The notes below the pieces were generated by a model. It did no database searches. It was not told the origin of the DNA and worked only from the letters and a program-made list of their open reading frames with translations. The position numbers were made by a program, and so were the translations under genes. A stretch of DNA of 64,000 nucleotides from Clostridia bacterium (lineage in GTDB: Bacteria; Bacillota; Clostridia; Oscillospirales; Butyricicoccaceae), in NCBI GenBank assembly GCA_021205365.1, contig JAJPXP010000015.1:57356-121355 (forward strand), written 5' to 3'. This document shows positions 46,507 to 55,001 of the stretch, one piece after another; the stretch's first letter is position 1, and each line of letters opens with the position of its first letter.

Positions 46507-46526
46507 TTGGGGAAAGAAGGTGGTTG

Positions 46527-46880
46527 ATGGGTCAGGTAGAGGCATACCAGACACAAATAGGGGAACAACCGGATATGTATAGAAAGGATATGATGTATAT
46601 GTCTATTGCAAGTTTGATTTTGGGGTTAATTGCATGGTGTATCCCTCCGCTACTTATGAATAAAAATATCAGCAGTGCGCTTCTGGCAGGTACAAGTTTT
46701 GGCTGCTGTGGACTGGCTGTGATTTTACAGTTTATTGATATCAAAAATTTTGCCCTTGCCGGTGATGTGTCCGCTATTCTGGATACGATCGGTATGATGA
46801 TGTTTGCATCTGCCGTGCTGGTCATTGTGACAGTGGGGCTGAATGTATTTGCACTCCAACGCAGAACTGTAAGAAGATAA
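46527..46880 (+). CDS. Small membrane protein of unknown function
   Basis: The 117-residue protein has about three hydrophobic spans: SIASLILGLIAWCIPPLL, a central one with TSFGCCGLAVILQF and a C-terminal one ending in a basic tail QRRTVRR. I do not recognise the family. AAGGTGG precedes ATG 46527. It follows the HPr-like gene by 20 bases and is closed by a terminator. Confidence 0.65.
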   Translation: MGQVEAYQTQIGEQPDMYRKDMMYMSIASLILGLIAWCIPPLLMNKNISSALLAGTSFGCCGLAVILQFIDIKNFALAGDVSAILDTIGMMMFASAVLVIVTVGLNVFALQRRTVRR

Positions 46881-46888
46881 GCTGTAAG

Positions 46889-46916
46889 GCCGCCTGTGTT
46901 TGCAGGCGGCTTTTTT
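46889..46916 (+). terminator. Intrinsic terminator
   Basis: GCCGCCTG (46889-46896) pairs with CAGGCGGC (46903-46910), followed by six T. Confidence 0.92.
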
Positions 46917-46937
46917 GTATAGAACCGGCATGACCGT

Positions 46938-46976
46938 CCTGTTTTCTGCATAAGCTGTGTGGAAAACAGGTTTTTT
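46938..46976 (+). terminator. Second terminator-like hairpin in the dacF leader
   Basis: CCTGTTTTC (46938-46946) pairs with GAAAACAGG (46962-46970), followed by six T, and ends only about 20 bases before the dacF start. It is either a backup terminator or an attenuator of dacF. Confidence 0.7.
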
Positions 46977-46997
46977 CTTTGGGGGAGGAAAAGAGGC

Positions 46998-48170
46998 ATG
47001 AAACGATTGTTTGCAGCTGCAGCGGCAGTTTTCTGTGTGCTGGCTTTTTCGATCACCGCCTCTGCTGTGGAGGTAGGGGAAGTGAGTGCAAAGGGCGCGA
47101 TACTGACAACCGATGACGGACAGGTGCTGTTTGAGCAAAATGCAGATGCTTCCTATCCGCCGGCGTCGGTGACAAAAATTATGACGATGCTGCTGACAAT
47201 GGAAGCAGTTGACAGCGGGAAAGTATCTCTTGAGGATACAATCACAGCATCCGCACATGCAGCAGAAATGGGCGGTTCTCAGATTTATTTAAAAGAAGGG
47301 GAACAGATGTCACTGGATGACATGCTGAAGTCCATCGCTGTCGCTTCGGCAAATGATGCGGCAGTTGCTGTGGCAGAGCATCTTGGTGGGAGTGAAGCCG
47401 CCTTTGTTTCCATGATGAATGACCGTGCAGCTGCATTGGGCTGTACGGGAACAACCTTTGTCAATCCAAATGGTTTGGATACCGATGGTGAGGAAACCAA
47501 AACAACCGCACGGGATCTGGCTCTGATTTCCCAGGAGCTGCTGAAGCATGATAAGATTTTGGAATATACTTCAATTTGGATGGATACCGTACGAAATGGC
47601 GAATTTGGGCTTGCCAATACCAATAAAATGCTAAAGCTGTATGATGGTATGATTGGGCTGAAGACCGGTTACACCAGCACGGCAGGCTATTGCATTTCTG
47701 CGGTTGCAGAGCGGGATGGCATGCGGCTGATTGCCGTTGTACTGGGAGAACCGGATAAGGATTCCCGTAACTCCGATATTGCAGCTATGCTGAATTATGG
47801 CTTTGCCAATTATGCTATGGCGGAAATTTTAGAGGAAGGACAGGAGCTGGGCAGTGTAGCCGTAGAAATGGGGCTGCAGGATTCCGTTGCAGCAGAGCTT
47901 AAAGATGATACCGCAATTTTGCTGGAAAAGGCAGCGGCAGATGGGATTACAAGGGAAATCAAGCTGGAAAGCCGCGTGCAGGCCCCGGTGCAGGCAGGCG
48001 ATAAGCTCGGAGAGGTAATTTTATTGAATGACGGGGAAGAAATGGAGCGAAGAGAAATCGTAGCGGCAGAGAGTGTGGAACGCAAAGGGGTTTCGGAAAT
48101 TTTCCGGGATCTGCTTTCCTATCTGGTAATGAAGAAGCAGATGAGCTGGGAAAATTTGACTGGTTTGTAA
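46998..48170 (+). CDS. D-alanyl-D-alanine carboxypeptidase (DacF-like, peptidase S11)
   Basis: The 390-residue protein has a signal peptide ending near AFSITASA. The penicillin-binding motifs follow in order: SxxK in PASVTKIMTM, SxN in VASANDAAV and KTG in GLKTGYTSTAG. The C-terminal PBP5-like domain is present. It trims the terminal D-alanine of peptidoglycan stem peptides. In spore formers this type (DacF) adjusts cortex cross-linking; the role here is inferred. A very strong GGGGGAGG precedes ATG 46998. Confidence 0.9.
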   Translation: MKRLFAAAAAVFCVLAFSITASAVEVGEVSAKGAILTTDDGQVLFEQNADASYPPASVTKIMTMLLTMEAVDSGKVSLEDTITASAHAAEMGGSQIYLKEGEQMSLDDMLKSIAVASANDAAVAVAEHLGGSEAAFVSMMNDRAAALGCTGTTFVNPNGLDTDGEETKTTARDLALISQELLKHDKILEYTSIWMDTVRNGEFGLANTNKMLKLYDGMIGLKTGYTSTAGYCISAVAERDGMRLIAVVLGEPDKDSRNSDIAAMLNYGFANYAMAEILEEGQELGSVAVEMGLQDSVAAELKDDTAILLEKAAADGITREIKLESRVQAPVQAGDKLGEVILLNDGEEMERREIVAAESVERKGVSEIFRDLLSYLVMKKQMSWENLTGL

Positions 48171-48209
48171 ATCTTGCCAGGGAACATTCTTTTTTCTTTT
48201 CAAAATCCG

Positions 48210-48238
48210 TTGTGTTTTTTCATAATTTATGATACCAT
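48210..48238 (+). promoter_or_regulatory. Promoter of the P-loop protein gene
   Basis: TTGTGT (48210-48215) and TACCAT (48233-48238) are 17 bases apart, 38 bases before the start codon. Confidence 0.55.
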
Positions 48239-48275
48239 TATAACAACCTCATAGTAGATTTGGGAGGAAATAAAA

Positions 48276-48686
48276 ATGGTTAAATTAATTATGGCAGCTG
48301 CTGGAAGCGGCAAGACGAAGGACATTATTAATCTGGTAAACGAGGCTGCAGCGAATGAGCCTGGCTCTGTTGTATGCATTGCTAAGGGTACTCAGCTGAA
48401 CTTCGATATTTCTCATAAGGCTCGACTGATTAACGTGCTGGATTACAGTGTATCGGATTATCCTTCTCTTCTGGGCTTTTTAGCTGGCATTCATGCAGGT
48501 AATTACGACATCACCAAGATCTTTATTGACAGCCTGTATAAGGTTGCATGCGATGATAAGCCGGAGGATGCGGATCAGTTCATTCTGGCTCTGGATGAGT
48601 TCTCTGCTAAGCACAATGTAGAGTTTACCATCGCGCTGTCCGGTGACGCTTCTTCTGCAAGCGAGGTCATGAAGAAGTATCTGTAA
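48276..48686 (+). CDS. Small P-loop NTPase-like protein
   Basis: This 136-residue protein begins MVKLIMAAAGSGKTKDIINL with a clear Walker A motif. Further on it has KIFIDSLYKVA and LDEFSAK, which could be Walker B-like. It is too short for a complete motor or PilT, so it is a minimal P-loop protein. Codon use is strongly biased, like ribosomal genes, suggesting high expression. TGGGAGG precedes the ATG. It has its own promoter and terminator. Confidence 0.72.
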   Translation: MVKLIMAAAGSGKTKDIINLVNEAAANEPGSVVCIAKGTQLNFDISHKARLINVLDYSVSDYPSLLGFLAGIHAGNYDITKIFIDSLYKVACDDKPEDADQFILALDEFSAKHNVEFTIALSGDASSASEVMKKYL

Positions 48687-48704
48687 TGATTTTGCATTGA
48701 CCAT

Positions 48705-48740
48705 AAAAGCCCGTGGAATCGTGTGATTCGGCGGGCTTTT
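48705..48740 (+). terminator. Bidirectional terminator
   Basis: AAAAGCCCG-type arm (48705-48720) pairs with the complementary arm at 48725-48740 with a run of T on the plus strand and of A on the other side. It serves the P-loop gene and the DUF4363 gene. Confidence 0.88.
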
Positions 48741-48745
48741 TCTTG

Positions 48746-49126
48746 TCAGAAAATATTTTTCAGGCTGACGGCTTCGGAACGCAGCAGATCATCGATAGCC
48801 TGTTCCAGCTCAGCAAGCTCTACTGTAAGGTCATCTGCTTTTCCGTTCTGCACGCTTTGTTCTGTGCGGGCAAAGCCCAGGCGGACTTCATCCAGCAGCT
48901 TTTCGCTGACAACGGCGGAGAGATAAGATTCCTTTTGCAGGTAAAAGGCGTGTGCCTGATCCAGCAGCTGTTTGGCGTGCTGGATATCTTCCTTTCGTGC
49001 AGCGTCGGTGGCTTCCTCCAGAGAAGCGGAAATGGTATCTACGGTAGTGGATACGGCGCACAGGTTATACCATCCGCCGCCGATGACACAGAAAAGCAGG
49101 ATCACTGCTGCCCACATCCGCTTCAT
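48746..49126 (-). CDS. DUF4363 family protein
   Basis: The 126-residue protein has one N-terminal membrane segment (WAAVILLFCVIGGGWYNL) followed by a helical, coiled-coil-like extracytoplasmic region. DUF4363 proteins are typically encoded next to DUF421 (YetF) proteins, as here, with a 4-base overlap. The function of the pair is unknown; a link to sporulation or the envelope is suspected. Confidence 0.8.
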   Translation of the reverse strand: MKRMWAAVILLFCVIGGGWYNLCAVSTTVDTISASLEEATDAARKEDIQHAKQLLDQAHAFYLQKESYLSAVVSEKLLDEVRLGFARTEQSVQNGKADDLTVELAELEQAIDDLLRSEAVSLKNIF

Positions 49127-49833
49127 ACAGATTCCTCCTGTCGCCGCTGTAAAAACAGGTTGTTCTGGTCATCCAGCGTCATCAGGAATACATCCTTGAG
49201 GGAGGAAATGCCGTGGCGGCGGCACTGCTGCAGAATCCACTGCTCGTCCTTGCCCAGCTGCCTGGCATTGCGCCGGAGGATTTTTCCTTCGGAGACCAGC
49301 ACGGTTGCCATGCCGACCTCATCCGGATGCAGCAGGCAGTCTGAGGGCGTCATTGGTTGCCGGTCAGCACGGAGAATGACGCTCAGCTGTCCATTGGTTT
49401 CCACGATGCCGTAGCGGACGTCTTCCATGCTGGTAACGCCTGCCATGCGCAGCCCGTCGAGGATATCTTCTGGGGAGAGCCGCAGCAGCCGCAGCATTTC
49501 CGGGTCAAACTGCCCGTCCCGGATGACAATGCAGGGATTTCCGCATAACAGCTGGCGCACCCAGTGGCTTTTTCGGCACAGGCAGGACAATAGAACCTCC
49601 ACGGCAAGGAGTGTGGCAAGGGGTACCATACCGCCGAGCAGTGGCACGGCGGTATCCTGCAGGGGGATGGATGCCAGCTCGGACACCAGTATGGTAACGG
49701 CAAATTCCGAGGTGGACAGCTCACCCAGCTGCCGTTTTCCGGTAAAACGAAGTCCGCCGATGACAGCGGCGTAGACCAGCAGGGTTCGGATGAAGAGCAG
49801 AAACAAGAATACCACCTCCAGAAGGAATATCAT
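49123..49833 (-). CDS. DUF421 (YetF-type) membrane protein
   Basis: The 236-residue protein has three N-terminal spans with RFTGKRQLGELSTSEFAVTIL, the hallmark of the YetF/YkjA family. A cytoplasmic domain follows with VIRDGQFD, MLRLLRLSPEDILDGLR and the YGIVETNGQLSVIL strand. It overlaps the DUF4363 gene by 4 bases, a conserved pairing. The molecular function is not known. Confidence 0.87.
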   Translation of the reverse strand: MIFLLEVVFLFLLFIRTLLVYAAVIGGLRFTGKRQLGELSTSEFAVTILVSELASIPLQDTAVPLLGGMVPLATLLAVEVLLSCLCRKSHWVRQLLCGNPCIVIRDGQFDPEMLRLLRLSPEDILDGLRMAGVTSMEDVRYGIVETNGQLSVILRADRQPMTPSDCLLHPDEVGMATVLVSEGKILRRNARQLGKDEQWILQQCRRHGISSLKDVFLMTLDDQNNLFLQRRQEESV

Positions 49834-49920
49834 AAGTTTTTCCTTGTTTGGGCAGAATATGCAGGATCTTCGATGATTTTTTCAAAAAAACGGAGAATTC
49901 TCAGAAAATGAAAAATATTG

Positions 49921-49948
49921 TTGACATTTTTCATTTTAAAGATATAAT
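49921..49948 (+). promoter_or_regulatory. Promoter of the ilvBN T-box operon
   Basis: Consensus TTGACA (49921-49926) and TATAAT (49943-49948) with a 16-base spacer. Confidence 0.85.
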
Positions 49949-49974
49949 TAAAGAAACGAGATTTTAAAATGCAA

Positions 49975-50247
49975 AGACCGGAAGGAGTAGCTTTTTTCGA
50001 GCTTTCAGAGAGTTGCCGTTTGGTGCGAGGCAATAAGGGAGAGGGAGTGAACGTCATCCGCGAGCAGTTCAGGCGAACAGGCAGACTATGCCAGTAATCT
50101 GAATCGGTTTAGCCCCCGTTAGCAGGCAAGCATTACATGCAGGATCCTGTATCGATGCGTTAAGGTGGTCGTCTTTTATGGCGGCAATAAGAGTGGTACC
50201 GCAGAGCGTAGTCTTTGTCTCTTTTTCTGTAGAGATGAGGGCTTTTT
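49975..50247 (+). promoter_or_regulatory. T-box leader of ilvBN, probable valine specifier
   Basis: The leader has a Stem I with AGTA (49986-49989) opposite GAA (50049-50051), the usual loop E pair, and a distal-loop TTGGTGCGAGG. The T-box sequence AAGAGTGGTACCGC is at 50189-50202. Pairing of CGGA (49979-49982) with TCCG (50057-50060) leaves GTC at 50053-50055 in the specifier loop, followed by a purine. A terminator (50210-50222 with 50231-50243, then five T) ends the leader. Uncharged tRNA-Val should switch it to antitermination. The codon choice is inferred; ATC at 50056 is the alternative. Confidence 0.88.
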
Positions 50248-50325
50248 ATTTTGTTAGAGCACAATATGTTTCCCAAATTGTGCTATGTGTTATGTATACG
50301 AAAAATCAATTCAGGAGAGATTGCT

Positions 50326-51990
50326 ATGAAACTCAATGGTTCGCAGATTCTGATTGAGACACTGCTGGAGCAGGGAACCGATACAATCTTCGGTTATCCA
50401 GGCGGCGCAGCTCTCAATATTTATGATGAGCTTTATAAGTACTCTGACCGTATGCGCCATGTCCTGACTGCGCATGAGCAGGGTGCATCCCATGCGGCAG
50501 ACGGCTATGCACGTGCAACTGGTAAGGTTGGCGTCTGCCTTGCAACTTCCGGTCCGGGTGCTACCAATCTGGTTACCGGCATTGCAACAGCCTTTATGGA
50601 TTCCATTCCATTCATTGCGATTACGGCAAATGTCGGTACATCGTTGATTGGACGTGACAGCTTCCAGGAAATTTACATTTCAGGTGTCACCATGCCGATT
50701 ACCAAACATAACTTCGTTGTCCGCAATGTAGAAGATCTGGCTGATACTGTCCGCAAGGCATATGAAATTGCCATGAGCGATCGTCCAGGCCCGGTTCTGA
50801 TCGATATCCCAAAGGATGTCACGGCAGCAGTATGTGAATTTGAGCATAAGCCGGCGGTACAGCCGCGTCCGAAGCCGCAGATTCAGCATGACCAGATCAA
50901 GACCCTGGCGGAGATGATTAACAACAGTGAACGTCCGGTTATCCTGTTTGGCGGCGGCGTGATGTCTTCCAATGCATCCGGACTGCTGAATCAGCTGATT
51001 CACCGTGCAGATATGCCGGCCTGTCATTCCCTGATGGGTATAGGCGCACTGGACCCGGCAGATCCGCTGAATCTGGGCCTGATCGGTATGCATGGCTGGG
51101 TTTCTGCGGGCAGAGCTGTAGATAAGGCTGATCTGGTTATTGCATTGGGAACGCGTTTCTCTGACCGTGTGGCAACCAAGATGGGTGATTTTGCATCCAG
51201 CGCTAAGGTTGTCCAGGTAGACATTGATCCGTCTGAGGTCAATAAAAATATTATGGTAGCACATAGCGTAATTGGCGATGCATACGACGTATTGGAAGCG
51301 TTGATTCCGTTGGTTCACCGTGCAGACCATACTCCGTGGAAGGAAAAGATTGCGACCTGGAAAGCACGTATGGATTACAGGCCGAAGGACAACGATTCTG
51401 TTCTCCGCCCGCATCAGCTGATGCGCAAGATCAATGAGCTGCTGGGTGAGGATGACATTGTAGCAACCGACGTTGGTCAGCATCAGATGTGGGCTGCACA
51501 GTTTACCGGACGCCGCAAGCCGCATACATTCCTGACCTCCGGCGGTCTGGGCACCATGGGCTATGGCTATGGCGCTGCAATCGGTGCACAGGTTGGTCAG
51601 CCGGATAAGCGTGTTATTCATGTTACCGGTGACGGCAGTTTCCACATGAATCTGCAGGAGATGTGCACTGCGGTCAGCAACAATCTTCCGGTTATTACCA
51701 TCGTTGTAAACAACGCGGTGCTCGGCATGGTTTACCAGTGGCAGACCTCCTTCTATGGCAAGCGTTATTCCAATACAGACCCGCATCGAAAGACGGACTT
51801 TGTCAAGCTGGCAGAGGCATTTGGCGCAAAGGGCCTGCGCTGTGATACACTGGCAGGTTTTGAAGAATGCATGAAGGAAGCGCTGGCAGCAGATGGCCCG
51901 GTGCTGATTGATGCACGCATTGATAAGGAAGAGCGTGTTCTGCCGTTTATTCCGGGCGGCGAGACAGTCCGCAATGTTATTATTGACTGA
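50326..51990 (+). CDS. ilvB: Acetolactate synthase large subunit
   Basis: The 554-residue TPP enzyme has IFGYPGGAALNIYDEL, the catalytic glutamate in HEQGASHAADGYARA, and the TPP-binding GDGSFHMNLQE through NNAVLGMV. It makes acetolactate or acetohydroxybutyrate for valine, leucine and isoleucine. ATG 50326 has AGGAGAG upstream; the longer frame begins within the leader. It forms an operon with ilvN. Confidence 0.95.
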   Translation: MKLNGSQILIETLLEQGTDTIFGYPGGAALNIYDELYKYSDRMRHVLTAHEQGASHAADGYARATGKVGVCLATSGPGATNLVTGIATAFMDSIPFIAITANVGTSLIGRDSFQEIYISGVTMPITKHNFVVRNVEDLADTVRKAYEIAMSDRPGPVLIDIPKDVTAAVCEFEHKPAVQPRPKPQIQHDQIKTLAEMINNSERPVILFGGGVMSSNASGLLNQLIHRADMPACHSLMGIGALDPADPLNLGLIGMHGWVSAGRAVDKADLVIALGTRFSDRVATKMGDFASSAKVVQVDIDPSEVNKNIMVAHSVIGDAYDVLEALIPLVHRADHTPWKEKIATWKARMDYRPKDNDSVLRPHQLMRKINELLGEDDIVATDVGQHQMWAAQFTGRRKPHTFLTSGGLGTMGYGYGAAIGAQVGQPDKRVIHVTGDGSFHMNLQEMCTAVSNNLPVITIVVNNAVLGMVYQWQTSFYGKRYSNTDPHRKTDFVKLAEAFGAKGLRCDTLAGFEECMKEALAADGPVLIDARIDKEERVLPFIPGGETVRNVIID

Positions 51991-52006
51991 CGAGGAGGAG
52001 AAAAAT

Positions 52007-52489
52007 ATGGAAAAGTATATTATTTCTGCCCTTGTGCAGAACAATTCCGGTGTACTGGCACGTGTTTCCAGTCTGTTTGGACGCCGAGGCTTTAATATTT
52101 ATTCCCTGACTGTTTCCCCGACAGTGGATGAGACAATTTCCCGTATTACCATTGTGGTTCTTGGCGATGAATATACGCTGGATCAGGTTCTGAAGCAGAT
52201 GCAGAAGCTGGAGGAATGTATTGAGGTTTCTCATATCAATGAAGACGAAGCATTCTGCCGTGAGCTTGCTCTGATTAAGATTGCAGGCGATGAAGCAGAG
52301 CGTGAAAGCGTTCGTGAGGTCTGTGCACTGTATCAGGCGAAGGTTGTCGATTCCAGCGAGGAATCCATTATTATCCGTGTCAGCGGTACACCGTCCCAGA
52401 TTGATACGTTCTTATCCATTATTGATAACTTCAACATTGTTGAATCCAGCCGTACAGGTATTACTGCTGTACATAAGGACAAGAAGTAA
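52007..52489 (+). CDS. ilvN: Acetolactate synthase small (regulatory) subunit
   Basis: The 160-residue protein starts with an ACT domain (ALVQNNSGVLARVSSLFG, RRGFNIYSLTVSPT) and a C-terminal ALS small-subunit domain. It binds valine and activates or feedback-inhibits IlvB. AGGAGGAG precedes ATG 52007, 16 bases after ilvB. Confidence 0.95.
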   Translation: MEKYIISALVQNNSGVLARVSSLFGRRGFNIYSLTVSPTVDETISRITIVVLGDEYTLDQVLKQMQKLEECIEVSHINEDEAFCRELALIKIAGDEAERESVREVCALYQAKVVDSSEESIIIRVSGTPSQIDTFLSIIDNFNIVESSRTGITAVHKDKK

Positions 52490-52515
52490 GCAAAGGAATT
52501 TATGTTGCCTTTTAC

Positions 52516-52544
52516 TTGATTTGTTCTATATATTATTCTATAAT
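52516..52544 (+). promoter_or_regulatory. Separate promoter of ilvD
   Basis: TTGATT (52516-52521) and TATAAT (52539-52544) are spaced by 17 bases, between ilvN and ilvD. Confidence 0.78.
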
Positions 52545-52580
52545 GGTAAGGGCAAGTCTAAACTTATAATGAGCACAACG

Positions 52581-52615
52581 GGGATGGGACAGATAGTCTC
52601 CGTCCCTGTTTCTTT
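52581..52615 (+). promoter_or_regulatory. Hairpin in the ilvD leader, possible attenuator
   Basis: GGGATGGGAC (52581-52590) folds on GTCTCCGTCCC (ending 52606) with one bulged base, followed by TGTTTCTTT. It may end the ilvBN transcript or attenuate ilvD. Confidence 0.55.
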
Positions 52616-52653
52616 ATCCGGCGGCACACCAGCCGTCTGTGGAGGTATTTTAT

Positions 52654-54318
52654 ATGGAATTGAGAAGTCATAATATTACAAAAGGCGTAGAACGCGTACC
52701 GAACCGTTCTTTGCTGCGTGCATGCGGCCTGACCGAAGAGGAAATGAGACAGCCGATTATCGGCGTCGTTTCTGCTTACAGTGAAATCATTCCGGGTCAT
52801 ATCAATCTGGATAAGATTGCAGCAGCTGTTAAGACAGGCGTTAGCATGGCTGGCGGTACTCCGATCCTGGTACCGGCAATCGGCGTTTGTGATGGTATTG
52901 CAATGGGACATCTGGGTATGAAGTATTCTCTGCCGTCCCGAGAGCTGATTGCAGACTCTGTGGAAACACTGGCACAGGCACATCAGTTTGATGCTCTGGT
53001 ACTGATCCCGAACTGTGATAAGATTGTTCCAGGCATGGTTATGGCAGCAGCTCGTCTGAATATCCCGTCTATCGTTGTTTCCGGCGGTCCGATGCTGGCA
53101 GGCCATGTAAAGGGTGAAAATGTATCCCTGTCCTATACGTTTGAAGCTGTAGGCGCACGCAAGGCAAACCTGATTACCGACGAAGAAATTACGGATGTTG
53201 AATGCCATTCCTGTCCGGGCTGCGGTTCCTGCTCCGGCATGTATACTGCAAACTCTATGAATTGTCTGTGCGAAGCAATTGGTATCGCTTTGCCGGGCAA
53301 CGGCACGATTCCGGCTGTCCATTCCGACCGCATCCAGCTCGCAAAGCATGCTGGTATGAAGATCATGGAGCTGCTGGAGAAAGACATCAAGCCGCGTGAT
53401 ATTATCAATAAGAAGTCTATCCATAATGCACTGGAATGTGAGATGGCTCTGGGCTGCTCGACGAACACCGTTCTGCATCTGCTGGCAATTGCACATGAAG
53501 CAGGTCTGGACTTTGATCTGGAAACCATGAATAAGATTTCCGATCAGACACCGAACCTGTGTCATCTGGCACCGGCTGGACGTACCTACATTCAGGAGCT
53601 GAATGAAGCCGGCGGTATTTATGCGGTTATGAATGAGCTGTCCAAAAAGAACCTGATTGAACTGGATAACATCACAGCAACAGGCAAGAAGGTTGGAGAG
53701 AATATCGCAAACTGCATCAACAGAAACCCGAATGTCATTCGTCCGATTGACAACCCCTATATGCAGACTGGCGGTATTGCAATTCTGTGGGGCAATATTG
53801 CAAAGGAAGGCTGCGCTGTAAAGCAGAGTGCGGTAGCACCGGAAATGATGAAGCATTCCGGCCCGGCCCGCGTATTTGACAGCGAGGAAGAAGCCATCGA
53901 CGCTATCTACAATGGCAGAATCAACAAGGGCGATGTTGTTATTATCCGCTATGAAGGCCCGAAGGGCGGCCCGGGTATGCGTGAGATGCTGAACCCGACT
54001 TCTGCGCTGGCTGGTATGAAGCTGGACAAGGATGTTGCACTGATTACCGATGGACGATTCTCTGGTGCATCCCGCGGCGCTTCCATTGGACATGTTTGCC
54101 CGGAGGCTGCTATGGGCGGTGAAATCGGCCTGCTGCAGGAAGGCGATATCATTGAAATCGATATCCCGAACCATGCTGTTAATGCAAAGGTTTCCGATGA
54201 GGAATTTGCAAAGCGCCGTGAGAACTTTGTTCCGAATGAGCCGAAGGTTAAGACTGGCTGGCTGGCACGCTATGCCCGCCTCGTAACCTCTGCCAACAAG
54301 GGGGCAGTTTTGAAGTAA
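52654..54318 (+). CDS. ilvD: Dihydroxy-acid dehydratase
   Basis: This 554-residue enzyme has the Fe-S ligands in [12 protein letters not shown] and [19 protein letters not shown], plus GGPGMREM and GRFSGASRG. It dehydrates dihydroxyacids to 2-keto acids for valine and isoleucine. ATG 52654 is fixed by GGAGG 8 bases upstream. It has its own promoter and leader. Confidence 0.95.
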   Translation: MELRSHNITKGVERVPNRSLLRACGLTEEEMRQPIIGVVSAYSEIIPGHINLDKIAAAVKTGVSMAGGTPILVPAIGVCDGIAMGHLGMKYSLPSRELIADSVETLAQAHQFDALVLIPNCDKIVPGMVMAAARLNIPSIVVSGGPMLAGHVKGENVSLSYTFEAVGARKANLITDEEITDVECHSCPGCGSCSGMYTANSMNCLCEAIGIALPGNGTIPAVHSDRIQLAKHAGMKIMELLEKDIKPRDIINKKSIHNALECEMALGCSTNTVLHLLAIAHEAGLDFDLETMNKISDQTPNLCHLAPAGRTYIQELNEAGGIYAVMNELSKKNLIELDNITATGKKVGENIANCINRNPNVIRPIDNPYMQTGGIAILWGNIAKEGCAVKQSAVAPEMMKHSGPARVFDSEEEAIDAIYNGRINKGDVVIIRYEGPKGGPGMREMLNPTSALAGMKLDKDVALITDGRFSGASRGASIGHVCPEAAMGGEIGLLQEGDIIEIDIPNHAVNAKVSDEEFAKRRENFVPNEPKVKTGWLARYARLVTSANKGAVLK

Positions 54319-54376
54319 AATGCAGCTGAGCATGTAACAAAGCGGAATATTCTTCTACGAGGGGCCATTGAAGAAG

Positions 54377-54401
54377 CTATCTGCGCAAGCTGCGCGGATA
54401 G
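54377..54401 (+). repeat. Hairpin downstream of ilvD
   Basis: CTATCTGCGC (54377-54386) pairs with GCGCGGATAG (54392-54401). It is followed by GAAGGAG rather than a T run, so it is not a plain terminator. Its role is unclear. Confidence 0.5.
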
Positions 54402-54449
54402 AAGGAGTTTTAACAGTCCGTTTTAAAATGGATTCACCCGAAGCATTAT

Positions 54450-54484
54450 TCCCCTGCTTGCCAAGCGGTGAGCAGGGGATTTTT
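54450..54484 (+). terminator. Intrinsic terminator of ilvD
   Basis: TCCCCTGCT (54450-54458) pairs with AGCAGGGGA (54471-54479), followed by five T. Confidence 0.9.
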
Positions 54485-54524
54485 GTATAATCAAAAATCT
54501 TTTATGGAAAAATAATTTTCGGGG

Positions 54525-54552
54525 TTGATTTCCTGAAAAGATTGTTTATACT
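54525..54552 (+). promoter_or_regulatory. Promoter of the PadR operon
   Basis: TTGATT (54525-54530) and TATACT (54547-54552) with a 16-base spacer, 24 bases before the PadR start. Confidence 0.7.
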
Positions 54553-54575
54553 GAAAGAAGAGAGGTTTGGCTTAT

Positions 54576-55001
54576 ATGGGGAGAAAACCGAGTGAATCAG
54601 ATATACCAGAGCGCAGCGGCTCTGCCGCCGGTATGGAAGAAAATATGAAAAAAGCGGTCACAGAAATGCTTGTGTTGTTTCTGCTGGATGAAAGGGATAT
54701 GTATATCGGCGAGATCCCACAGGAGCTGGAAAGACGGAGCGGAGGTACATTCCATATAGTTTTTCCATATTCTGTTATATACCGTATGGTAAAGTTTCGT
54801 TATATCAGAGAAGTAAAAAAACGCATTGCGCCGGATGGCAGAAAACGGCAGTATTATTGCATTACAGACAGCGGGAAAGTATATTTAAATGAACTACAGC
54901 AGGTATTTATGCAATTTACGGGGGGAGTGAATACCATTCTGACATCAGGGAAGGACAGCAATGATGAATCAAACGGGAAAAATATATATCAAAGAAGTTG
55001 A
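54576..55001 (+). CDS. PadR-family transcriptional regulator
   Basis: The 141-residue protein has a winged-helix core: KKAVTEMLVLFLLDERDMY, then VIYRMVKFRYIREVKKR and KRQYYCITDSGKVYLNEL. PadR proteins usually repress adjacent membrane or stress genes and themselves. ATG 54576 has AGAGG upstream. It overlaps the next gene by about 40 bases. Confidence 0.85.
   Translation: MGRKPSESDIPERSGSAAGMEENMKKAVTEMLVLFLLDERDMYIGEIPQELERRSGGTFHIVFPYSVIYRMVKFRYIREVKKRIAPDGRKRQYYCITDSGKVYLNELQQVFMQFTGGVNTILTSGKDSNDESNGKNIYQRS

Noticed and set aside
50680..52044. 454-residue minus-strand frame opposite ilvB
   Set aside because: It is a shadow of the biased ilvB codons and lacks any start signal.
52564..54333. 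589-residue minus-strand frame opposite ilvD
   Set aside because: It mirrors ilvD exactly, has no ribosome binding site, and its composition is that of a reverse reading of strongly biased codons.
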